Shown one piece after another: positions 40,743-49,794 of a DNA stretch of 64,000 nucleotides (position 1 is its first letter; every line of letters begins with the position of its first letter). The DNA lies in contig JAPKZD010000003.1 in NCBI GenBank assembly GCA_026393975.1, positions 19,481 through 83,480 of the forward strand, in the 5' to 3' direction. A program made the position numbers and the translations under genes. This DNA is from Candidatus Aminicenantota bacterium (GTDB taxonomy: Bacteria; Acidobacteriota; Aminicenantia; Aminicenantales; Saccharicenantaceae). The notes under the pieces are model-generated. The model had not been told where the DNA came from and searched no databases. It was given only the letters and a program-made list of their open reading frames with translations.

Positions 40743-42764
40743 TTAAACAAGATGCAAGGCGTTGAGGATGATATCCACCAGCTTAATCCCGGGGAAGGGC
40801 GCGACGAGACCGCCCAGCCCATAGATCAGGAGATTGCGCCGGAGGAGAGCCGCCGCGCCCAGGGGGCGGAAGCGCACTCCGCGGAGTGCCAAGGGGATGA
40901 GGGCGATAATGATGAGGGCGTTGAAAATGACCGCACTCAGGATGGCGCTGGCCGGCGAACGAAGGCCCATGATGTTGAGGGGGGCGATGACGGGGAAGAC
41001 GCCGACGAGCATGGCCGGGACGATGGCGAAGTACTTGGCGACGTCGTTGGCGATGCTGAAGGTCGTGAGCGCGCCCCGGGTAATGAGCAGCTGCTTGCCG
41101 ATCTCGACGACCTCGATCAGCTTGGTCGGGTTGGAATCGAGGTCGACCATGTTGCCGGCTTCCCTGGCGGCCTGCGTCCCTGTGTTCATGGCCATCCCGA
41201 CGTCCGCCTGGGCCAGGGCCGGGGCGTCGTTCGTACCGTCGCCCGTCATGGCCACGAGATGTCCGGCGGCCTGTTCCTTCCGGATGAGCATTAGCTTGTC
41301 CTCGGGTTTGGCCTCGGCGATGAAATCGTCGACGCCGGACTCCCGGGCGATCGCCGCGGCAGTAAGCGGGTTGTCGCCAGTGATCATGACGGTCTTGATC
41401 CCCATGGCCCGGAACCGTTCGAAACGATCTTTCAGGCCGCCCTTGACGATGTCCTTGAGCTCGATCGTGCCCAGGACCCTTTTTTCATCGGCGACGAGGA
41501 GCGGAGTTCCGCCCTTGAATGCGATTTGGCTGACCGCATCGTGGACCTCGACGGAATAGTCGTTCCCGATAAAGGCCCTGATCGCGTCCGGGGCCCCTTT
41601 CCTGATGCGATGTCCTCCGAGGTCGACACCGCTCATCCGGGTCTGGGCCGAAAAGGCGATGAAGGCTGCCCCGGGCATGTCCGAGATGGAACGTCCCCGC
41701 AGGCCATGCTTCTTTGCCAGGACGACGATACTCCGGCCCTCGGGCGTTTCATCGGCGAGCGATGCGAGCTGTGCTGCGCTGGCCATCTCTTCGATTGTAA
41801 CTCCCGGCGCCGGGAAAAAATCCGTCGCCTGGCGGTCGCCCAGGGTGATCGTCCCGGTCTTGTCCAGAAGGAGGACGTCGACGTCCCCGGCTGCCTCGAC
41901 CGCACGGCCGCTCATGGCCAGGACGTTTTTCTGAACCATGCGGTCGATCCCGGCGATCCCGATGGCGTTTAGCAGACCGCCGATCGTCGTCGGGATCAGG
42001 CAGACGAGCAGGGCCACGAGCACGGTCATCGTCAGGTCGACTCCGGAATAACGGCCGAATGGTTTCAAGGAAATGATGACGACCAGGAAGATGATCGTCA
42101 AGGCCGAAAGGAGAATCGTCAGGGCGATCTCGTTCGGGGTCTTCTGGCGCCGCGCCCCTTCGACGAGGCTGATCATCCGGTCAAGAAAGCTCTGGCCCGG
42201 GTCGGATGTGACTCGAACTTTGATCCGGTCCGAGAGGACACGCGTCCCTCCGGTGACCGCGCTTCGGTCGCCGCCCGCCTCGCGGATAACCGGGGCCGAC
42301 TCGCCCGTGATGGCGGATTCGTCCACTGTGGCGGCGCCTTCGACGATCTCCCCGTCGGCCGGGATGACCTCGCGGGCGGAGACGATGACGAGGTCGCCCT
42401 TCCTCAGCCGTTCGGCGGAGACGGATTCCACCGAGCCGTCCGACCTCAGTAGGTTAGCTGTCAGGCAGGTCCTCGTTTTCCTGAGCTCACTGGCCTGGGC
42501 CTTGCCCCGCCCCTCGGCCATCGCTTCGGCGAAATTGGCGAAGAGGACGGTGAACCAGAGCCAGACCGAAATCTGGAGAACAAAGCCCGCCGGCTCGCTC
42601 TTCGATCTCATCAAGAGTCCGACGGTCGTCAGCAGGGCGCCGACCTCGGTGACGAAGATGACGGGGTTCTTCAGCAAGTGAACGGGATTCAGCTTCCTGA
42701 CGGCATCGAGCGCCGCCCGGCCGATGATGTCCGGGTCAAGAAGCTTGCGGGTCGATGCGGGCAC
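40743..42764 (-). CDS. kdpB: Potassium-transporting ATPase subunit B (P-type ATPase)
   Basis: 673 residues (family about 680) from the GTG at 42764, which has GGAGG 5 nt upstream. The longer open frame above it is only a shadow of kdpA. P-type motifs are present: TGES in the actuator domain, [12 protein letters not shown] with the phosphorylated Asp, the [10 protein letters not shown] nucleotide site and [18 protein letters not shown] hinge. Function: ATP hydrolysis driving potassium uptake through KdpA. Sits 11 nt after kdpA. Confidence 0.97.
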   Translation of the reverse strand: MPASTRKLLDPDIIGRAALDAVRKLNPVHLLKNPVIFVTEVGALLTTVGLLMRSKSEPAGFVLQISVWLWFTVLFANFAEAMAEGRGKAQASELRKTRTCLTANLLRSDGSVESVSAERLRKGDLVIVSAREVIPADGEIVEGAATVDESAITGESAPVIREAGGDRSAVTGGTRVLSDRIKVRVTSDPGQSFLDRMISLVEGARRQKTPNEIALTILLSALTIIFLVVIISLKPFGRYSGVDLTMTVLVALLVCLIPTTIGGLLNAIGIAGIDRMVQKNVLAMSGRAVEAAGDVDVLLLDKTGTITLGDRQATDFFPAPGVTIEEMASAAQLASLADETPEGRSIVVLAKKHGLRGRSISDMPGAAFIAFSAQTRMSGVDLGGHRIRKGAPDAIRAFIGNDYSVEVHDAVSQIAFKGGTPLLVADEKRVLGTIELKDIVKGGLKDRFERFRAMGIKTVMITGDNPLTAAAIARESGVDDFIAEAKPEDKLMLIRKEQAAGHLVAMTGDGTNDAPALAQADVGMAMNTGTQAAREAGNMVDLDSNPTKLIEVVEIGKQLLITRGALTTFSIANDVAKYFAIVPAMLVGVFPVIAPLNIMGLRSPASAILSAVIFNALIIIALIPLALRGVRFRPLGAAALLRRNLLIYGLGGLVAPFPGIKLVDIILNALHLV

Positions 42765-42775
42765 GTCTTCCTCCT

Positions 42776-44530
42776 TTAATACAGGACCCCGGATCCGGTC
42801 ATCAGGAGATGCTCGACGACGGGGCCGAGGGTCAGGGCGGGCAGAAAGGTGAGGGCGCCGACGATGAGGACGGTCCCGATAAGGATGATGATAAAGGTCG
42901 GGCCGCTCGCGGGGAAGCTCGCTTCGCTCGGCGGAATCAGCTTCTTCCGGGCGAGGTTGCCCGCCAGAGCCAGAACCGGCACCATCATGATGAAGCGGCC
43001 GAAGAGCATGGCCAGGGCCAGCGTGATGTTGTAAGAAGGCGTATTGCCGTTGAGGCCTGCGAAGGCGCTGCCGTTGTTGCCCGTGCCGGACGAGAAGGCG
43101 TAGAGGATCTCGCTCAGGCCGTGCGGTCCGGAATTGTTCAAGCCGGCCAGGCCCCACCGGCTGACTGTGGCCCAGGCGGAGAAACCGAGGATCGAAAAAA
43201 TCAGGATCAGCACGGCCAGGACGGAAACCTTGACGTCATAGGATTCGATCTTTTTGCCCAGGTACTCCGGGGTGCGGCCGACCATCAATCCGGTGAGGAA
43301 GACGGCTAGGATGACGAAAATGAGCATCCCGTACAGCCCGGAGCCAACCCCGCCGAAGACGACCTCGCCGAGCTGTATGTTGACGAGCGGGACCAACCCG
43401 CCCAGCGGCGTGAAGGAGTCGTGCATGGAGTTGACCGCTCCGCACGAGGCCGCCGTCGTGACGGTGGCGAACAGGCTGGAGCCCGAAACGCCGAACCGGA
43501 CTTCCTTACCTTCCATATTACCGCCGCCCGGGTCGACGCCGAGGGCCTGCAGGCGGGGATTGCCGGCGCTTTCGGCCCGCCAGCAGACGAGCGCCGCGGC
43601 TAAAAAGAGGATTGCCATGGCGCTCCACACGGCCCAACCGTGCTTCTGGTTCCTGACCTTCCGCCCGAGGTAATAGGTGAGGCCGCTCGGGATGAGGAAA
43701 ATCGAAAGCATCTGAATGAAATTCGAGAGGGGAGTTGGGTTCTCGTAGGGATGGGCGGCGTTGGCGTTGAAAAAGCCGCCGCCGTTGGTCCCCAGCATTT
43801 TGATGGCGACCTGGGAGGAGGCCGGGCCCTGGGCGATTATCTGGGAATTCCCGGCCTTGTCCGGGGCTGCCGCTGTCGTGCTTTCGACGGGGGTCGTCCT
43901 GACATAGGGTTTGAAGTTCTGGACAATCCCCTGGGAAGTTAGGAACAGGGAAAAGACGAGCGAGAAGGGGAGAAGAAGATAGAGGTTGACCCGGACGAGG
44001 TCGACCCAGAAATTTCCGATGGTCTTGGCCGAATGCCGGGCGATGCCGCGGACCAGGGCCGCGGCGGCGGCGATTCCGGCGGCCGCCGAGACAAAATTGT
44101 GGAAGACAAGCCCGACCATCTGTGAAAAATAGGATAGTGTCGTTTCTCCCGCGTAATTCTGCCAGTTCGTGTTCGTGGTGAAGCTCGCCGCGGTGTTGAA
44201 GGCGAGGTCAGGCCGGACGGGTCCGAGTTTCTGTGGATTCAGGGGGAGGATGTGCTGAAGCCGGAGCACGGCGTACGTGAACAACAATCCGGCCAGGCTA
44301 AAAGAGATAAGGGACTGGGTGTATTGCTTCCAGTCCTGTTCCCCTTTCGGGTCGACGCCGAGGACCCGGTAGAGCAGGCGCTCGACAGGCCTGACGGGTC
44401 GGTCGAGCCAGGTTTTCCCGTCGGGCTCAAGGACGCGGACGAGATAGAGTCCCACGGGTTTCGTGACAAGAAACAGCAGCCCGACGAAAAGGGCGAGTTG
44501 GATCCAGCCGTAGAGGTCCATCATGGCCAT
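42776..44530 (-). CDS. kdpA: Potassium-transporting ATPase subunit A (channel-like)
   Basis: 584 residues, ten or so membrane helices. KdpA filter-type loops are visible: [43 protein letters not shown], and [19 protein letters not shown]. The N-terminal [16 protein letters not shown] is standard. Function: potassium-translocating subunit of KdpFABC. Its ATG is 4 nt after the kdpF stop, without a clear SD, so reinitiation after kdpF is likely. Confidence 0.97.
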   Translation of the reverse strand: MAMMDLYGWIQLALFVGLLFLVTKPVGLYLVRVLEPDGKTWLDRPVRPVERLLYRVLGVDPKGEQDWKQYTQSLISFSLAGLLFTYAVLRLQHILPLNPQKLGPVRPDLAFNTAASFTTNTNWQNYAGETTLSYFSQMVGLVFHNFVSAAAGIAAAAALVRGIARHSAKTIGNFWVDLVRVNLYLLLPFSLVFSLFLTSQGIVQNFKPYVRTTPVESTTAAAPDKAGNSQIIAQGPASSQVAIKMLGTNGGGFFNANAAHPYENPTPLSNFIQMLSIFLIPSGLTYYLGRKVRNQKHGWAVWSAMAILFLAAALVCWRAESAGNPRLQALGVDPGGGNMEGKEVRFGVSGSSLFATVTTAASCGAVNSMHDSFTPLGGLVPLVNIQLGEVVFGGVGSGLYGMLIFVILAVFLTGLMVGRTPEYLGKKIESYDVKVSVLAVLILIFSILGFSAWATVSRWGLAGLNNSGPHGLSEILYAFSSGTGNNGSAFAGLNGNTPSYNITLALAMLFGRFIMMVPVLALAGNLARKKLIPPSEASFPASGPTFIIILIGTVLIVGALTFLPALTLGPVVEHLLMTGSGVLY

Positions 44531-44534
44531 TTAA

Positions 44535-44618
44535 TCAGAATTTTTCCGGTCGGACAATGCTCAGCAGGAGGTAACCGATGAGCAAGATCCCGATGATCAA
44601 TCCGAGGATGTCAGCCAT
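44535..44618 (-). CDS. kdpF: Potassium-transporting ATPase subunit F
   Basis: 27 residues, one TM helix, sequence pattern MADILGLIIGILLIGYLLLS then IVRPEKF, matching KdpF, including the conserved RPE(K/R)F end. KdpF stabilises the Kdp complex in the membrane. AAAGG lies 8 nt before the ATG. It begins 2 nt after the stop of another 27-residue membrane peptide and ends 4 nt before kdpA. Confidence 0.93.
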   Translation of the reverse strand: MADILGLIIGILLIGYLLLSIVRPEKF

Positions 44619-44620
44619 TG

Positions 44621-44704
44621 TCAGAGCCTTTCACAGGCCCGGGCGTAGAGATCGCACAGGCCGAAAAAGAGAAACGCTAATAAAATAAAGAGCAGGTCGG
44701 TCAA
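44621..44704 (-). CDS. 27-residue single-TM peptide preceding kdpF
   Basis: A TTG start at 44704 with GAGGAGG 7 nt upstream overlaps the histidine-kinase TGA as TTGA. The frame encodes MTDLLFILLAFLFFGLCDLY then ARACERL, a single hydrophobic helix with a Cys/Arg-rich tail. Similar tiny peptides ending in a C-E/D-R-L motif precede kdpF in other genomes as far as I recall, but no function is established. It links the kinase gene to kdpF without a gap and may be an additional Kdp accessory peptide. Confidence 0.72.
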   Translation of the reverse strand: MTDLLFILLAFLFFGLCDLYARACERL

Positions 44705-46542
44705 GGGAGGGCCTCCTCTTTCGGGAACCGGTCGGCCCGCCGCAGCGTGAAGGTGAAGGTCGATCCCTCCCCCTCCCGGCTTTCCGCGGCCACGCTCCCG
44801 CCATGAACCTCCACGATCTCCTTGGCGATGGCCAGCCCGAGCCCGGCGCCGGTCTCGTTTTTGCGACCGGGAACACGGAAGAACGGTTCGAAAAGCCGCG
44901 ACAGGAACGGCGCCGGGATGCCCTCGCCCGTGTCGGAGACCTGGAAGCGGACCCAGGCCTCTCCGGCCGAGGCCGATACGATGACGCGCCCTCCGGGAGG
45001 CGTGTGCTTGAACGCGTTGGAAAGCAGATTGCCGAAGACGTGGCCGATGCGGTTCCTGTCCACCCAGACATCGGGGAGGTCCGCCGCGATATCCGTCTGC
45101 AGGCTGATGCCGCGGTCCTGGGCGGTCCGGCGATGCGGCTCGAGGGCGTCGAGGACGATCGAAGAGGGCGAGGCCCTCCGAAGTTCCAGCTGGGCCCTTC
45201 CGGCTTCGAGGCGGCTGATGTCGAGGAGGCTGTTGAGGATCTCGTGCAGACGCTCGCTGTCCTCTCTTGCCGCCACGAGGAGTTCGGCCTGCTTTTCCGT
45301 CAAGGCGCCGACCCTTTCCTCGAGGAGCAGATGGATGGCCATACGGATGGAGGTCAGGGGAGTCTTCAGTTGGTGGGAAACTGTCCGGATCACGCCTTTC
45401 TTGATCTCGTCCTGCTGGCGGACCTGGGTGACGTCTTTGAGCATGATGATTGCCCCGGTCGTCAGCCGGTCGTTGTCCAGGATCGGAAAGGTCTCCGGCC
45501 GGAAATACCTCTCCTGGCCCTGCACGAATTGCTGAATGGCCCTTCCGCCTTCGAGAGCGGCGCTGCGGCCGGTGTGGACGGCCCGCTCGAAAAGGTCGGT
45601 CATCCAGCTGAACGGCAGGTCGGACAGGACGGCTCCGGGCTTCATCCCGAACGTCGTTTTGGCGGCCTCGGTGGCAACCTCAATGCGGCCTTCCGGGTCG
45701 ACGACGGCGACCGCATCGGGCAGGCTGTCGAAAGCCTGCTGGGTGGCCCGCTGGATACGGAGGAGCTTGGCCTGGTCGGTCCGGCGGAATTCTCTCAGGC
45801 TGGCGGCCATGACGTTAAAGGACTCGGACAACTGGCCTATCTCGTCCCGCGACTGGCTGGAGACGACGAGGTCGAGATTCCCGCGCCGGATCTCTTCCGT
45901 GGAACGGATCAGCTGGTGGATGGGCCGCATGACCCACTTCCTTGAGAAAATGATGAAGGCTGCGGCTGCCGCTGTCCCGGCCAGCAGAAGGACATACATC
46001 TCCCTTCGGGCCTGGGCCGCGGTCCGCCGGGCCCGGTCGTTGGCGTCGCTCATATTCTGTTGGTTCATCCGGAGGATGCCGTCCGCGGTGTTCTTGATCT
46101 CGCCGAAGAGCGGGAAGAGGCTTGAAAAATAGGCATCCCGGCGGGAAACGGTCGGCCCGGCGGAGTTTTCGACGGTCCCGAGCCCCACCCGGTACTGGCT
46201 GAAGAGGTCGCGGAGGCGGGAGGCCTTTTCAGCCTCGCCGGGCAGAGTGATCGTGTCGAGCTCGATCTGCAGGGCTTTTTCGAACTCGGCTTCGTTCTGG
46301 CGGATAAGGGTGCTGCCGCGCTCGGATTCTCCAATAAGCGTGAACAGCAGGCCGCTGTCGATGCGCTCCAAGGCTTCTTTCATCCGCTGGCAGGCGATGA
46401 CGCTCCGGTAGTTCTCCCTGAGGATCACGTCGACCGACCCGCCCAACTTGGTGATGTTCAGGATACCCTGAATGCCGATGACCAAGGTGATGACCAGAAG
46501 ACCACAGAATCCAAGGGTTATTTTTTGCCGCAGTCCCAACAT
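44701..46542 (-). CDS. Membrane histidine kinase of the kdp operon (4HB sensor-HAMP-PAS-HisKA-HATPase)
   Basis: 613 residues. TM helices at about 8-28 and 184-203 bracket a helical extracytoplasmic sensor. HAMP follows (RPIHQLIRSTEEIRRGNLDLVV), then PAS (about 265-380), HisKA with His in IRTVSHQLKTPLTSI, HATPase (NLLSNAFKHTP, DTGEGIP, GAGLGLAIAKE). The first gene of the kdp transcript: the sigma-54 promoter lies upstream and the next frame overlaps its stop. The partner is presumably the NtrC-type regulator just upstream. No KdpD-type sensor domain, so the signal (potassium, turgor or another) is open. Confidence 0.93.
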   Translation of the reverse strand: MLGLRQKITLGFCGLLVITLVIGIQGILNITKLGGSVDVILRENYRSVIACQRMKEALERIDSGLLFTLIGESERGSTLIRQNEAEFEKALQIELDTITLPGEAEKASRLRDLFSQYRVGLGTVENSAGPTVSRRDAYFSSLFPLFGEIKNTADGILRMNQQNMSDANDRARRTAAQARREMYVLLLAGTAAAAAFIIFSRKWVMRPIHQLIRSTEEIRRGNLDLVVSSQSRDEIGQLSESFNVMAASLREFRRTDQAKLLRIQRATQQAFDSLPDAVAVVDPEGRIEVATEAAKTTFGMKPGAVLSDLPFSWMTDLFERAVHTGRSAALEGGRAIQQFVQGQERYFRPETFPILDNDRLTTGAIIMLKDVTQVRQQDEIKKGVIRTVSHQLKTPLTSIRMAIHLLLEERVGALTEKQAELLVAAREDSERLHEILNSLLDISRLEAGRAQLELRRASPSSIVLDALEPHRRTAQDRGISLQTDIAADLPDVWVDRNRIGHVFGNLLSNAFKHTPPGGRVIVSASAGEAWVRFQVSDTGEGIPAPFLSRLFEPFFRVPGRKNETGAGLGLAIAKEIVEVHGGSVAAESREGEGSTFTFTLRRADRFPKEEALP

Positions 46543-46568
46543 TTGTCTTCTCCTCGGCTCTGTAATAT

Positions 46569-46584
46569 TGCAAGCGGCGTGCCA
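46569..46584 (-). promoter_or_regulatory. Sigma-54 promoter of the kinase-kdp operon
   Basis: On the minus strand TGGCAC (46584-46579), five nt, TTGCA (46573-46569). This is an exact match to the sigma-54 consensus TGGCAC-N5-TTGCA with the invariant GG and GC elements 10 nt apart. The start would be near 46557, 15 nt before the kinase ATG and upstream of its GAGGAG SD. Adjacent to a gene for a sigma-54 activator. Confidence 0.88.
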
Positions 46585-46644
46585 AGGATTTATAGGCAGA
46601 TAGATATATTTATCAATAGGATAGCTGGCACTAATTTAGGGAGA

Positions 46645-46693
46645 CATTGCGTTATGAAAGGGCGGGAAGAAAACGCCATTGCGTTTTGCAATG
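46645..46693. promoter_or_regulatory. Possible activator-binding sites upstream of the sigma-54 promoter
   Basis: CATTGCGTT occurs at 46645-46653 and 46677-46685. The second copy is part of the inverted repeat CATTGC-N5-GCAATG (46677-46693). They lie about 60 and 95 bp upstream of the -24 box, a usual place for NtrC-family enhancers. On the minus strand the same inverted repeat is followed by TTTTCTT and might also act as a weak terminator for the regulator gene. Confidence 0.45.
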
Positions 46694-46705
46694 CGGGACG
46701 GGGCT

Positions 46706-48073
46706 TCAGATGCCGTATTTCTTACGGCGGCGCCAGAGGGTGGCCTGGTCGATGCCGAGGACCTTGGCCGCCTCCTGCAGGGATCTTGCCGAGGCGAGAA
46801 CACGCCGGATGTGCTGTTCTTCGACCTTTTCGAGGGAGACGGGGTCACCGATCTGATGGCAGGCATCGGCCGGGGTGAGGCGGGGGGGGAGAAGCTCCGG
46901 GCCGATCCGCTCGCCATGGCAAAGGATGACGGCACGCTCGATGACATTGCTCAACTCACGGACGTTGACCGGCCAGAGGTACTCCCGGAACACGCTGAGC
47001 GCTTCGTCGGAAAAGACGAGGAAAGAGCGGTGGTTTCGCCGGACGTGGAAAGTCAGCAACCCCGTGGCGAGTCGGGCCAGATCTTCCAGACGCTCGCGGA
47101 GAGGGGGGATCTCGACTTGGATGACGTTGAGACGGTAGAACAGGTCCTCCCGGAACCGGCCCTCCCTGACCGCCGACTCCAGGTCGATGTTAGTCGCCGT
47201 GAGGAGCCGGACGTCGGCCTTCCGGGTGACGTTGTCGCCGACCCGCTCGTACTCCTTATCCTGGACGAAACGGAGGAGTTTCGGTTGGAGTGCGAGCGGC
47301 AGGTCGCTGATCTCGTCCAGGAACAATGTTCCGCCCTCGCTCGCGGCGATCCGGCCGGGATTGTCGCGGATGGCTCCCGTAAAGGCTCCTTTGATATGGC
47401 CGAAGAGCTCGCTCTCCAGCAGCTCGGACGAAAAGGACGGGCAGGAAACCATCCGGAAGGCTTTCGCCGCCCGGCGGCTCCAGCCGTGAATGGCCCGGGC
47501 GAGGATGGTCTTCCCCGTGCCGCTCTCCCCCCGGATAAGAATAGTCGCCTCGGAGGAGGCCGCCTGTCGGGCCATGTCGACGGCCTTTTTCATCCGGGGA
47601 TTGGAGCTCGAGAAATCGACTTCGGGATGTTCCTGCCCCAGGTCCTCCTGCAGGGCCGCGACCTTCTGCTCGAGAGAGCGCATCTCGAAGACCTTGCGGA
47701 CGGCCAGGCTTATTTGGGCGGGAGTGAACGGCTTGGGGATATAGTCGGCGGCGCCCCGTCGGATGGCTTCGACGGCCGTATCGATGGACGCGTAGGCGGT
47801 GATGACGATGATCTTCAGCCAAGGGGATTTACTCTGCAAAGCCGGGATCAGGTCGAGGCCGTCGTCCGTGCCCAGGCGCAGGTCGATGAAAGCCAGGTCG
47901 AAGGATCGCCGGGCGGCCTCGGCCATCGCGTCGGCGATGTTGCTGACGCCGACGACGTGATGGCCTTCCGTCTCGAGACAAACGGCGAGCGTCCGGCGGA
48001 TGTTGGCTTCATCATCGACCACAAGAATTTGGAGACGCTGGCCGCCGGCCGGGGCATCGCTCGGGTATTCCAT
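46706..48073 (-). CDS. NtrC-family sigma-54-dependent response regulator
   Basis: 455 residues: receiver (about 15-130; acceptor Asp in LAFIDLRLGTDDG), AAA+ domain (about 160-390) with Walker A GESGTGKT, sigma-54-contacting GAFTGA and Walker B GGTLFLDEISDLP, then a FIS-type helix-turn-helix (SLQEAAKVLGIDQATLWRRRKKYGI). Function: phosphorylation-driven activator of sigma-54 promoters. The perfect promoter 120 bp downstream, ahead of its kinase, is the obvious target. A small palindrome (CCAGG-CNG-CCTGG, 48112-48124) lies upstream of its own start. Confidence 0.95.
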   Translation of the reverse strand: MEYPSDAPAGGQRLQILVVDDEANIRRTLAVCLETEGHHVVGVSNIADAMAEAARRSFDLAFIDLRLGTDDGLDLIPALQSKSPWLKIIVITAYASIDTAVEAIRRGAADYIPKPFTPAQISLAVRKVFEMRSLEQKVAALQEDLGQEHPEVDFSSSNPRMKKAVDMARQAASSEATILIRGESGTGKTILARAIHGWSRRAAKAFRMVSCPSFSSELLESELFGHIKGAFTGAIRDNPGRIAASEGGTLFLDEISDLPLALQPKLLRFVQDKEYERVGDNVTRKADVRLLTATNIDLESAVREGRFREDLFYRLNVIQVEIPPLRERLEDLARLATGLLTFHVRRNHRSFLVFSDEALSVFREYLWPVNVRELSNVIERAVILCHGERIGPELLPPRLTPADACHQIGDPVSLEKVEEQHIRRVLASARSLQEAAKVLGIDQATLWRRRKKYGI

Positions 48074-48150
48074 GGATCAAGGATAAAGAACTCCTGTAGA
48101 AAAAGCAAACTCCAGGCCGCCTGGCAAATCGGCCCGGAAACGCGGGCATG

Positions 48151-48948
48151 TCAGACGAGAATCTCCCCCCGGATGACCGTCACCGCGCTGCCGGCGATCC
48201 GGACCCGGTCGCCCTCGAGACGGAGATAGAGGACACCCCCGCGCGCCGAGGCTTGGGTGGCCGTGAACGACGTTCTCCCCAGCCGCTTCGCCCAGTAGGG
48301 CACGAGGACGGTGTGGGATGAGCCGGTCACCGGGTCCTCGTCGACGCCGACTGCCGGGGCGAAAAAACGCGAGACGAAATCGAAGCGTTTGTCGGATGAG
48401 CGGCTGGTGACGATGACACCGCGCGCGGGAAGCGAGCGGAGCGTCGCGAAGTCCGGCTTGATGGAGCGTACGGCCTCTTCGTCGGCCGCCTCGAAGAGGA
48501 CGTCCTCGGCGCTCATGCCGATGTAGGCCGGCTTGATGCCCAGGGCGCCGACGACCGCGTCGGCCCATTCCGGCGGTTTCGGCAGGGGAGGCCGGGCCGG
48601 GAAGTCGAGCTCAATGAGGCCCCCGTCCCGCCGCGCCGTCAGGAGTCCGCTCAAGGTCTGGAAGCGCGCCTCGCGGTCCGGCGCGAGAATTCCCTGCTCA
48701 TACAGAATGTGCGCCGTGGCCAGTGTGGCGTGGCCGCACAATTTCACCTCGACCTTGGGCGTGAACCAGCGCAGACGGAACCCGTCGCCCTCGGCCAGCG
48801 GGAAGGCCGTCTCGGCCACGTTCATCTCGGCCGCGACGTTCTGCATCCAGGCCGCGTCGGCCGGCGCGGCAAGAAGGCAGACTCCGGCGGGATTTCCCTT
48901 GAACGGCTCCTCGGCGAAAGCGTCGACTTGGAAAATCGGAATGGCCAT
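48151..48948 (-). CDS. PhzF-family isomerase/epimerase
   Basis: 265 residues. The PhzF pattern is clear: IFQVDAFAEEPFKGNPAGV at the N-terminus with the catalytic-glutamate region NVAETAFPL, RWFTPKVEVKLCGHATLATA, and FFAPAVGVDEDPVTGSSHTVLVPYW. Family knowledge: diaminopimelate-epimerase-like fold; acts as isomerase in phenazine synthesis (PhzF) or has unknown metabolic roles. No phenazine genes are nearby, so only the family can be assigned. SD AGGAG is 7 nt from the ATG; divergent from the methyltransferase gene. Confidence 0.93.
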   Translation of the reverse strand: MAIPIFQVDAFAEEPFKGNPAGVCLLAAPADAAWMQNVAAEMNVAETAFPLAEGDGFRLRWFTPKVEVKLCGHATLATAHILYEQGILAPDREARFQTLSGLLTARRDGGLIELDFPARPPLPKPPEWADAVVGALGIKPAYIGMSAEDVLFEAADEEAVRSIKPDFATLRSLPARGVIVTSRSSDKRFDFVSRFFAPAVGVDEDPVTGSSHTVLVPYWAKRLGRTSFTATQASARGGVLYLRLEGDRVRIAGSAVTVIRGEILV

Positions 48949-49014
48949 AATCGTCTCCTGTCGTCTGTCTTGCCCGGCAATAGAATATCACATATGATGC
49001 TCGAAAGGAGCTTC

Positions 49015-49785
49015 ATGAACGATCACAAGAATCCATCCCCCTACGACGCCCCCGAGCTCTATGATTTCTTGTTCGACTCGCTCGACTTCGATATTCCTTA
49101 TTGGCTCGACGCCGCCCGGTCCGCCGGAGGACCGGTGCTCGAAGTCGCCTGCGGCACGGGCCGGATCCTCCTTCCGATCCTGAAGACGGGTATCGAGATC
49201 GACGGATTTGATTCGAGCCCGGCGATGGTCGGCCGGTTGAAGGAAAAGGCCCGGACAAGCGGGCTTACGGTCCGGGCCGAAGTCGCTGATATGCGGGATT
49301 TTTCGATGGGCCGCCGCTACGCTCGGATCTTTTGCGCTTTCAACGGTTTCGCCCATTGCGATACGATCGAGGACCAGATCGCCGTCCTGCGCCGCTCGCT
49401 CGAGCACCTGGAACCGGGCGGAGCCCTCGTCCTCCACATGTCTTATCCCGGCCCGGCCTACTGGTCCGAACCGGAGGGCGCGGCGGTCCTCGAACACGAA
49501 GCCCCGAGGCCCGGCGGAGGCAAGATCCAGCTGTGGGATAACCGTAAAAAAGATATCGTCGGCCAGCGCCAGGATTCCGAGGTCGAGATCTGGGAACTCG
49601 GCGCGTCCGACCGCCCGGAGGCCGTCCACAAGTTCTCGACGTCCCAGCGCTGGGTCTACCGCTTCGAGCTGGAGCTTCTCTTCCGGGCGGCGGGCTTTTC
49701 CCGCTGGGACATCCTCGGCGGCTTCGACGGCCGCCCGCTTAAGGCCCCCGACAACCAGATGCTCGCCTGGGCCTTCAAAGGCTAA
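49015..49785 (+). CDS. Class-I SAM-dependent methyltransferase
   Basis: 256 residues from the ATG at 49015 (AAAGGAG 5 nt upstream; longer frames run antisense through the PhzF gene). SAM-binding motif I is VLEVACGTGRILLPI, followed by IDGFDSSPAMVGRLKEKA, AEVADMRDF and LEPGGALVLHM. The N-terminal YDAPELYDFLFD is common in small-molecule methyltransferases of the methyltransf_25 type. Substrate unknown. Ends 9 nt before the glycoside hydrolase start, so probably cotranscribed. Confidence 0.9.
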   Translation: MNDHKNPSPYDAPELYDFLFDSLDFDIPYWLDAARSAGGPVLEVACGTGRILLPILKTGIEIDGFDSSPAMVGRLKEKARTSGLTVRAEVADMRDFSMGRRYARIFCAFNGFAHCDTIEDQIAVLRRSLEHLEPGGALVLHMSYPGPAYWSEPEGAAVLEHEAPRPGGGKIQLWDNRKKDIVGQRQDSEVEIWELGASDRPEAVHKFSTSQRWVYRFELELLFRAAGFSRWDILGGFDGRPLKAPDNQMLAWAFKG

Positions 49786-49794
49786 GGCATGACG

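Noticed and set aside
42765-43157. N-terminal extension of kdpB
   Set aside because: It is the out-of-frame shadow of kdpA, Arg/Pro-rich, and the GTG at 42764 has a strong SD.
48709-49014. N-terminal extension of the methyltransferase
   Set aside because: It runs antisense through the PhzF gene and has no methyltransferase-like sequence; the ATG at 49015 follows a clear SD.
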